Source: JALHOQ01 sp038144835 | Lineage (GTDB): Bacteria; Bdellovibrionota; Bdellovibrionia; Bdellovibrionales; UBA1609 | Reading direction: 5' to 3' | NCBI GenBank assembly: GCA_038144835.1 | Contig: JAYQON010000096.1 | Location: forward strand, 1 to 11,640 | Length of the DNA stretch: 11,640 nt | Shown: positions 7,701-11,640 of the stretch, piece by piece | Numbering within the stretch: position 1 is the first letter of the stretch | Layout of the letters: each line of letters starts with the position of its first letter | Notes under the pieces: generated by a model | Databases searched by the model: none | Seen by the model: the letters and a program-made list of their open reading frames with translations, nothing else | Told to the model about the DNA's origin: nothing | Position numbers and translations under genes: made by a program

Positions 7701-8551
7701 GTCTTGTATTGACACCAAGCCTGCTTATAAAGGGAGAATGAATACAAGCGAGCACGTCGATTTTTGGCAACAGCCGAATAATGCTTAAGAGCATCAGCCC
7801 ACTGCTCTCGATCAAAATAATACTCTCCCAAGGCGAAATGGGATTCCTCTATATAAGAACTCTTGGGAAATTGCTCGGTCAGCCGGCGATAATAATCGCG
7901 TCCTTTTTCGGGCTGATTGAGTTCAAAATGATTGTAACCCAGAAAAAACAACGCCTGATCGACCTTAGGATCCTTGGGGAAATCACGCAAAAACCATTCA
8001 TATAATTGCACTGCTTTGCGATTGTATTCTTGAGAAGTGCTAAGATCGAGCTTAGGCCTAACCGTTGTTTCGCCTTTCTGAAAGGCGCGAATTTGATCGT
8101 CGTATTTTTGTTGAATTCGATATTCGATTAAACGTGATTTTTCAACATAGAGCTCAGCCAGCCTCAACCAGAGTTCGCCGCGTCGCTTGCTGGTTCTAAA
8201 CTGCTTCGTTAACTTATAGAGCTGTTTGATTCCCTGATCGGTGATTTTTTCAAGCTGTCCCTCATCAGTTCCCTGCTCATAGTACAAAGTAGAACGAGAT
8301 GGAGGTTTGACCTGATAGAGATCAACTCGCTTGACGACTTCCGGAGCCTTTTTAAAATCCGGCAAAGCTGCTCGAGTTTTTGATTTATTTAAATCGACTT
8401 TTTTAGTATTTTTTTCGATGCGCTTGAGAATGTCACCCACAGTCTTTGATTTGCGCGATCTCTTTTCTTGAGCCAGTGCAGGCCCAGCCAAAAAGTGCGC
8501 GACCAGTGCGAGTGAGACCGCGATCTTAGTTACAACTTTGGGTGCCGACAT
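4703..8551 (-). CDS. Giant periplasmic TPR-repeat protein (GltD/GltE-class)
   Basis: Exported 1282-residue scaffold made almost wholly of TPR-like helical hairpins. The signal peptide is at 1-28 (hydrophobic core followed by GPALA, cleavage before QEK). A Lys/Arg-rich linker covers about 29-90. Repeat units run from about 174 to 1260; clear units include ESHFALGEYYFDREQWADAL and KYKLGALFYYHNQFDKALAS, with classic G/Y/A/P spacing. The final block (about 1081-1260) has the most canonical repeats, including NNLGVILLAEGKQRPAIASL. No catalytic motif is visible. The ATG at 8551 overlaps the preceding gene by 26 bases and has AGGGA about nine bases upstream. TPR arrays bind other proteins, so this is likely the periplasmic body linking the inner-membrane motor complex to the outer-membrane barrels. 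The M. xanthus gliding complex includes comparable large TPR proteins. Export and TPR content are certain; equivalence to a particular Glt protein is not. Confidence 0.9.
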   Translation of the reverse strand: MSAPKVVTKIAVSLALVAHFLAGPALAQEKRSRKSKTVGDILKRIEKNTKKVDLNKSKTRAALPDFKKAPEVVKRVDLYQVKPPSRSTLYYEQGTDEGQLEKITDQGIKQLYKLTKQFRTSKRRGELWLRLAELYVEKSRLIEYRIQQKYDDQIRAFQKGETTVRPKLDLSTSQEYNRKAVQLYEWFLRDFPKDPKVDQALFFLGYNHFELNQPEKGRDYYRRLTEQFPKSSYIEESHFALGEYYFDREQWADALKHYSAVAKNRRARLYSFSLYKQAWCQYKTGQVKPALASLERVIRSGRTAKTDKDTSAGGVSRIRLAAEAQKDLVVFYAEAGSYQNARAYLENIAGQKATYPLLEKLAYYYVDIGNRDGARHVFRDLITERPEAPKAYDYQYQIVSMYVSADKGDIFRSELFNWIQNYSPGSPWSEANKKDKELVARANQLIETTLRNHILQQHQTAQNSRMPAAQKAAKDGYELYFSTFKNGGKLDEMHFFYAELLFDMQEFDQANVHYSWVVQNSPNSPYFEKAALNTVLAAEKGLPKEESLKKMVGDSLEPVQFDVKIQAFESAAARYMTSFPNSENVPAIKYKLGALFYYHNQFDKALASFNGIIKEYPKSQYAKYAANLTLDIFNLKKDYGGLESAGQNILANPDLADSEVGTQVKSVIQRAQFKKAQDLEGKNDYAGAAAAYEEFAKKYAGSELGASAAFNAAVNFERAGDLFKATAMYAVVLADKSPKNEQVRKNSQRFIAGLYEKTGQYERAAKAFEDYAAKNEKDKQSSVFLFNAAVIRDGMNSYSKALENYQKFFAGNKTIDRWESIWLSAKLQERRGNITLAQNLYKQYYDARPKNSAQLVEAAWHVARIHSLKGRRSDAEDWYKKVIFQNRNLKVGASFAAEAKYILVAKIFDELRAVRIPADPAKQPVALKQKLALLERLKEQLKEVIKYDDGHMVVNSLTLIGQAYQHMAAALYAAPVPKGLDDEGRKQYMVGIDGVAQPFQKEAVANYELAIKRGYELEGYSDGLKAAHRELARLKKENVVEVEQRVAMTKLIDLMGLESESDLSGPFRSKDESLIIEAVSMRLGKDQNDLKALNTLAMFYYESKKFGLARILINRALKTHNVPGLHNNLGVILLAEGKQRPAIASLREAMALQSGYAIGAANLGSVYVEYKDYQRALQLLSEGYAAVKSNLKRGVALDVANNYALALSGTDQSEPARDIYQSIIAADSSNVIALFNYTNLLIYKLKDKKEGEKQLNRLKFLAEDDSDMRKSIEQMEKAVMQN

Positions 8552-10109
8552 AGTGATAATTCCCTAATTCATCAAGCCAGTATTCGCCTCGGAAGGGCCA
8601 ATATTCAAAGCCATTTTGGATATAAAAATCGCGTTGATTGTTCTCGTCGATCTGCTTTGCCGATGTCTCTTTACCGGCAATTTTTTTCTTTAACGCCTCT
8701 TTGCGTCCATTGATCATTTCGTAGCGAGCAAACCCCTCCTGCTCAAACAAATCAACCAGCTCCTCACGAATTGATAAAAGATGGTTACGAACAATCCTCC
8801 CTGCTTTTTGGCGGGCTTTGAGAAGTCGTGTATCGATTACCCTGAATGCGTACTTACCCAAAGAAGAGGCCTGCCAGCTAGAAGGTAGCGAACGCAGTCT
8901 CTTTTTTTCTTGAATGAGCTTACGGATATAAGAAAACACGTTTTGAAAGTCAGCTTCGCGAGTGATTTTCTGTGCGACCAAATAGGGAATCGGCAAATTG
9001 TCCTTATTGAAATGATCTCCGCTTTTATTGAGTTTCATAATCTCGTTCATTATGTTGAAATAGCGTTCTGGGCTATCAACGGAGGCCAAGGTTTTATCGA
9101 TTTGTCGATACACAGGCTTATAGATTGAACTGAACAAACTTAGAACCTTGTCCATTTCGTCGTACTTGCAAATGTAAAGGTAGACAATTCCCCTTAATAA
9201 AAGTGATTCTGGCAGATAAAAATCTTCATAAAATGCTGAATGCAAAGAATGAAAATTGGAAAGAGCCGAGCGAAATCGACCAGATCTAAGCATCGCCCAA
9301 CTCGATTCAAAAAGCGTATCATGCCAAGACTCTGAATCCCTGGGCACTTCGCGGTAGGCTTCAATGGCCTCATCCCAGGCCTTACGTTGATAATTGACAC
9401 GCGCTTTTCCCATCTGCGCCGAAACTCGTGCTCGATCAGTGACCCCATACCGACTACGTGTTTGCCTAAGCTCTTCAAAGGCTGACAATGAAAGATCAAA
9501 CCGACCCGCTTCAGCCAAAGATAATCCCTCTTGATATTTTGCGCTCGCAAACAATGAGTGCCCGCGACTTACTTTACTGAAGCTGCGAGCTGCCTTTTCA
9601 AACTGCTGATTTCGAGCCTGATACTGGCCTATGCGGTAGTGAAGCATATCACGATGAGTCCGAGGAAATTCATCAACATTGACTCGAGATATTGCGTAAT
9701 TCAAGAGCGTATCGTCTCCCAGGGCGTCGGCCGCCACGGATAGTTTTTCAAGACTTTGTTTGATGTATTTATTTTCTCCTTGCTTGACGACGCCAATAAA
9801 CTGAAAGGCCGCAACCTGATTAAGTTTCATCTGATGCAGGGTCAGGCCTAATAAATACTTGATCTGCATACGCTTATCTCGAAATCGAGGAGAATGGCTC
9901 AGTTGGAATAGCCGCTGAGAAGCGTCGACATAACGACCCGACTTAGCAAAAGTTAAAGCGTCAGCAAGATCGCGATCTCCCGGCGTAATGGCCACTCGTG
10001 TTGACTTGGTTTTGCCTCCTGAAATTTTTGGCCGTAAATTGCGCTGATCCTCATCTGCAAAGGACGGTATACAAAAAATTAGGATTAAGAAAAAAGCATT
10101 ACATCTCAT
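8526..10109 (-). CDS. Periplasmic TPR protein with conserved Trp/Tyr-rich tail (GltC-like)
   Basis: Exported 527-residue protein. The signal peptide is at 1-18 (FFLILIFCIPSFA, cleavage before DED). Degenerate TPR/alpha-solenoid repeats cover about 45-310, for example KYQEGLSLAEAGRFDLSLSAF and YQRKAWDEAIEAYREV. A helical region follows (about 340-480) with a Lys/Arg-rich coiled segment near 430-485. The last 35 residues form a distinctive aromatic module, with YIQNGFEYWPF then GEYW.DE.GNY.Y, ending in a Cys. I associate that ending with GltC-type proteins of myxobacterial gliding clusters; this comes from memory of the family. The ATG overlaps the stop of the upstream barrel gene as ATGA, with GAGG ten bases before it. 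Its end overlaps the giant TPR gene by 26 bases, so the three proteins are probably made in coordinated amounts. In M. xanthus GltC acts in the periplasm with the GltA/GltB barrels, which fits the two barrel genes immediately upstream. Confidence 0.87.
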   Translation of the reverse strand: MRCNAFFLILIFCIPSFADEDQRNLRPKISGGKTKSTRVAITPGDRDLADALTFAKSGRYVDASQRLFQLSHSPRFRDKRMQIKYLLGLTLHQMKLNQVAAFQFIGVVKQGENKYIKQSLEKLSVAADALGDDTLLNYAISRVNVDEFPRTHRDMLHYRIGQYQARNQQFEKAARSFSKVSRGHSLFASAKYQEGLSLAEAGRFDLSLSAFEELRQTRSRYGVTDRARVSAQMGKARVNYQRKAWDEAIEAYREVPRDSESWHDTLFESSWAMLRSGRFRSALSNFHSLHSAFYEDFYLPESLLLRGIVYLYICKYDEMDKVLSLFSSIYKPVYRQIDKTLASVDSPERYFNIMNEIMKLNKSGDHFNKDNLPIPYLVAQKITREADFQNVFSYIRKLIQEKKRLRSLPSSWQASSLGKYAFRVIDTRLLKARQKAGRIVRNHLLSIREELVDLFEQEGFARYEMINGRKEALKKKIAGKETSAKQIDENNQRDFYIQNGFEYWPFRGEYWLDELGNYHYVGTQSCN

Positions 10110-10924
10110 CGGTATGTTGCCTCGGGAAAGTAAAAGCTCATGCCCACGCCTAAAAAGAGGTCATTTTGAGTTAAAGTCTCCTTAAGTCCCGCATCATTCG
10201 TGGCCGTGGCAGTATAGATGTTCCACATAAGATCCCAGCGAAAGGCCATCGACTTGGTCCAGGCAAACACTTGGCTTGTGCCCAAATGCAAAGTCGGCTC
10301 ATTTTCTTCTTCGGTTGTTTGAGTCATTCCGAACCCAAGATTGAAATTGAGATCGAATGGAACTATCGCCCGATTGAGCCATGTGATTTTGCCATAAATT
10401 GGATTCCATTTAAAAAGGAGTCCGGCAAATCCTTGTGACGTCACCACGTTGTCGGTGGTGATTCCTCGCTTCTGCTCTAAATCATCAGTGACTTGCCGAG
10501 TGCCGGTGGTAGAAAAAATAAGGAGTCCTTCCAGCGCGTACTTTTCTCGCAGATAATAGGCCGCGCGAAAACTTCCTCCCACACTTGTAAAAAATGGATT
10601 GTTAAGATTTGAAAACGCGCTTCCAGAAAACTCAAAGCGATTGGTCTTGGGCAAGAATCGGCGCTGAATTATAGCTACATCGTCAAAGGGTGCAAGCGTC
10701 GCCAGATCAGAGAGACTCTGGACATTTGGACTCTGTTGTCGATCAACCGCAGGCGAGGTTTTTTTCTCTGCCTTCGCATCGTCTTTGTCGTAAAGATTTT
10801 CAATCTCTTGTTCTGCCCCGGTGCCAGCAGGTTCTACCTCAAGGTCCTGGGCCTGTGAGGTCGGCAAACTCAGTTGTGTGGTCAAAAGGACTAAGACAAG
10901 ATGGTGTACCAAGATGAACCTCAA
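10106..10924 (-). CDS. Outer-membrane beta-barrel protein 2 (GltA/GltB-like)
   Basis: Predicted outer-membrane barrel, 272 residues from a TTG at 10924. The signal peptide is at about 1-25 (LVLVLLTTQLSLPTSQA, cleavage before QDL). An acidic/Lys linker covers 26-75. From about 90 come alternating amphipathic strands with Gly and aromatic girdle residues (for example RFEFSGSAFSNLNNPFFTSV, FDLNFNLGFGM), ending in FLGVGMSFYFPE. It resembles the myxobacteria/Bdellovibrio outer-membrane beta-barrel family typified by the paired GltA and GltB. It is paralogous to the next gene upstream. No ATG is available: an in-frame stop lies 12 bases before the TTG. A second TTG at 10910-10912 has GAGG six bases upstream and may be the true start. 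It overlaps the following TPR gene by 4 bases (ATGA). Barrel and export are well supported; the gliding role comes from the neighbours. Confidence 0.82.
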   Translation of the reverse strand: MRFILVHHLVLVLLTTQLSLPTSQAQDLEVEPAGTGAEQEIENLYDKDDAKAEKKTSPAVDRQQSPNVQSLSDLATLAPFDDVAIIQRRFLPKTNRFEFSGSAFSNLNNPFFTSVGGSFRAAYYLREKYALEGLLIFSTTGTRQVTDDLEQKRGITTDNVVTSQGFAGLLFKWNPIYGKITWLNRAIVPFDLNFNLGFGMTQTTEEENEPTLHLGTSQVFAWTKSMAFRWDLMWNIYTATATNDAGLKETLTQNDLFLGVGMSFYFPEATYR

Positions 10925-11024
10925 GTGAATGCAAACTCAGTCTCAAGAATACAAAAAGGCTCTCTCAAGTTAAATCTTTAGCACCGAGATCTAGACTCTG
11001 GACTCTGCTAAAGTCCAAACACAG
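10925..11024 (-). other. Intergenic gap with hairpin and 7-base tandem repeat
   Basis: This is the only real gap in the operon, between the two barrel genes. On the minus strand TGGACT-(7)-AGTCCA (10999-11017) forms a 6-bp stem, extendable by a wobble and one further pair. GACTCTG is tandemly repeated at 10994-11007 and overlaps the 3' arm. No T-run follows the hairpin, so it is not a classic intrinsic terminator. No convincing -35/-10 pair was found. It could be an RNA stability or processing element that sets different levels of the two barrels; that is inference. Confidence 0.35.
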
Positions 11025-11640
11025 CTAAAGAAGGATAACGCCAGATAATGTTAACTGAGTATTATAGTAGACTCGCTCGTCAAAAGAGGATTCTGACGGA
11101 TTATCGGTGGGGGTAAGTCTTTGCGAAGTTGCATCAGGGCCCTGATAAACAAATAAACGAAGATCCGCACGCATACCAAAATTTTTGGTGAAGAAAAAAT
11201 TTTGTCCGACTCCCAAATTAACTGCGACCGTATGCAATGGGTCCAAATTCAAATAACCCAACCCAACTAGACCAAAGAGATTAAGATTCATTACGCTACC
11301 TTTAGCGATCGAAATTTTGCCGTAATAGGCAATGAATTGGTAGTTGGCCAAAAGCGCCCACGAGGGGTGTGGGGCTTTCATTGCATCGAATTGCTGAAAT
11401 CGTCCGCCCGCTTTGAGTTGCTCGCCATAGCTGGAGAGACCATCCATCCAGAATAGACCTTGCACATTTAAGGCACTCGCGTCGGTAAAATTATAGGTTC
11501 CCTGAGCGGTAAACATCAAATCGTCGTAATAAGGTTCATTCAATTCAATTCCTACACCCCCACCAAATTCAAATCGACGAATGGTGACTATATTGCGATT
11601 CAAAACCGCACGCCTTTCGTCGAAGACAGGCAAGGATGTT
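11025..11640 (-). CDS. Outer-membrane beta-barrel protein 1 (GltA/GltB-like), N-terminus outside window
   Basis: C-terminal part (205 codons visible) of a predicted outer-membrane barrel. The frame is open to the right edge, so the TTG at 11633 is not a credible start and the signal peptide lies outside the window. The visible part has alternating amphipathic strands rich in Gly, Tyr and Phe, such as RRFEFGGGVGIELNEPYYDD, NLFGLVGLGYLNL and GVGQNFFFTKNFGMRADLRL. It ends in the short final strand TQLTLSGVILL. It aligns by eye with the downstream barrel: RFEF at the first strand, N-P-[FY]-[FY] after it, YGKI mid-protein, then a Gly-rich strand and FGMRADL against MAFRWDL. The two are therefore tandem paralogues, as GltA and GltB are in M. 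xanthus. The stop is TAG, followed by a 100-base gap. Barrel assignment is good; which of the pair corresponds to GltA or GltB cannot be decided. Confidence 0.82.
   Translation of the reverse strand, partial: TSLPVFDERRAVLNRNIVTIRRFEFGGGVGIELNEPYYDDLMFTAQGTYNFTDASALNVQGLFWMDGLSSYGEQLKAGGRFQQFDAMKAPHPSWALLANYQFIAYYGKISIAKGSVMNLNLFGLVGLGYLNLDPLHTVAVNLGVGQNFFFTKNFGMRADLRLFVYQGPDATSQRLTPTDNPSESSFDERVYYNTQLTLSGVILL

Noticed and set aside
4703..8551. Repeat-derived DNA such as a tandem nucleotide array in the TPR gene
   Set aside because: The repeats are at the level of protein fold. No nucleotide repeat is visible, and the unit sequences are highly diverged.
10999..11017. Hairpin as an intrinsic terminator between the barrel genes
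   Set aside because: The stem is short and no T-run follows on the minus strand. It is kept only as a possible RNA element.
10925..11024. Internal promoter for the downstream genes
   Set aside because: TTGGAC-like and TCTAGA-like elements occur about 17 bases apart on the minus strand, but the -10 match is poor, so the call is not supportable.
1..11640. Mobile element, CRISPR, tRNA or rRNA content
   Set aside because: No transposase, integrase, regularly spaced direct repeats, tRNA cloverleaf or rRNA-like stretch was seen on either strand.

Overview
The window holds nine genes that can be supported from the sequence. Eight lie on the minus strand as one tightly packed, co-directional unit. 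One lies on the plus strand and converges on the end of that unit. Both outermost genes run off the window. Gene families point to a predatory or gliding deltaproteobacterium-type lineage, most likely Bdellovibrionota (Bdellovibrio relatives) and less likely Myxococcota. The evidence is an AgmX/PglI-type C-terminal domain on an FHA protein, a TolQ-TolR-TolR trio in the order of aglR-aglQ-aglS, large periplasmic TPR proteins, a pair of myxobacteria/Bdellovibrio-type outer-membrane barrels, and a GYF_2-PilZ protein. Base composition is moderate, well below that of myxobacteria, which favours Bdellovibrionota. The lineage is an inference.

Layout in transcription order, from right edge to left on the minus strand: outer-membrane beta-barrel protein 1 (11640-11025, N-terminus outside the window); a roughly 100-base gap with a small hairpin; paralogous barrel protein 2 (about 10924-10106); a GltC-like periplasmic TPR protein (10109-8526, ATGA overlap); a giant 1282-residue periplasmic TPR protein (8551-4703, 26-base overlap); a small charged exported protein (4663-4355); an FHA-TM-TonB-like protein with an AgmX/PglI tail (4353-2320); a TolQ/ExbB channel protein (2299-1559); and two TolR/ExbD proteins (1555-1079 and 1069-482). 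From the left edge, a GYF_2-PilZ protein (1-485, plus strand) overlaps the last ExbD gene by 4 bases, stop to stop.

Together the minus-strand genes cover every compartment. There is a proton-conducting inner-membrane motor, a single-pass coupler with a cytoplasmic signalling domain and a periplasmic arm, periplasmic TPR scaffolds, and two outer-membrane barrels. This is the core set of the Agl-Glt trans-envelope gliding machine known from Myxococcus xanthus, here in one cluster rather than dispersed. The adjacent PilZ protein suggests cyclic-di-GMP input, but nothing in the sequence proves a link.

No RNA genes, insertion sequences, CRISPR arrays or phage-type genes were seen. Apart from the 100-base gap (10925-11024) and a 39-base gap (4664-4702), the window is essentially all coding. 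The operon promoter must lie beyond the right edge.
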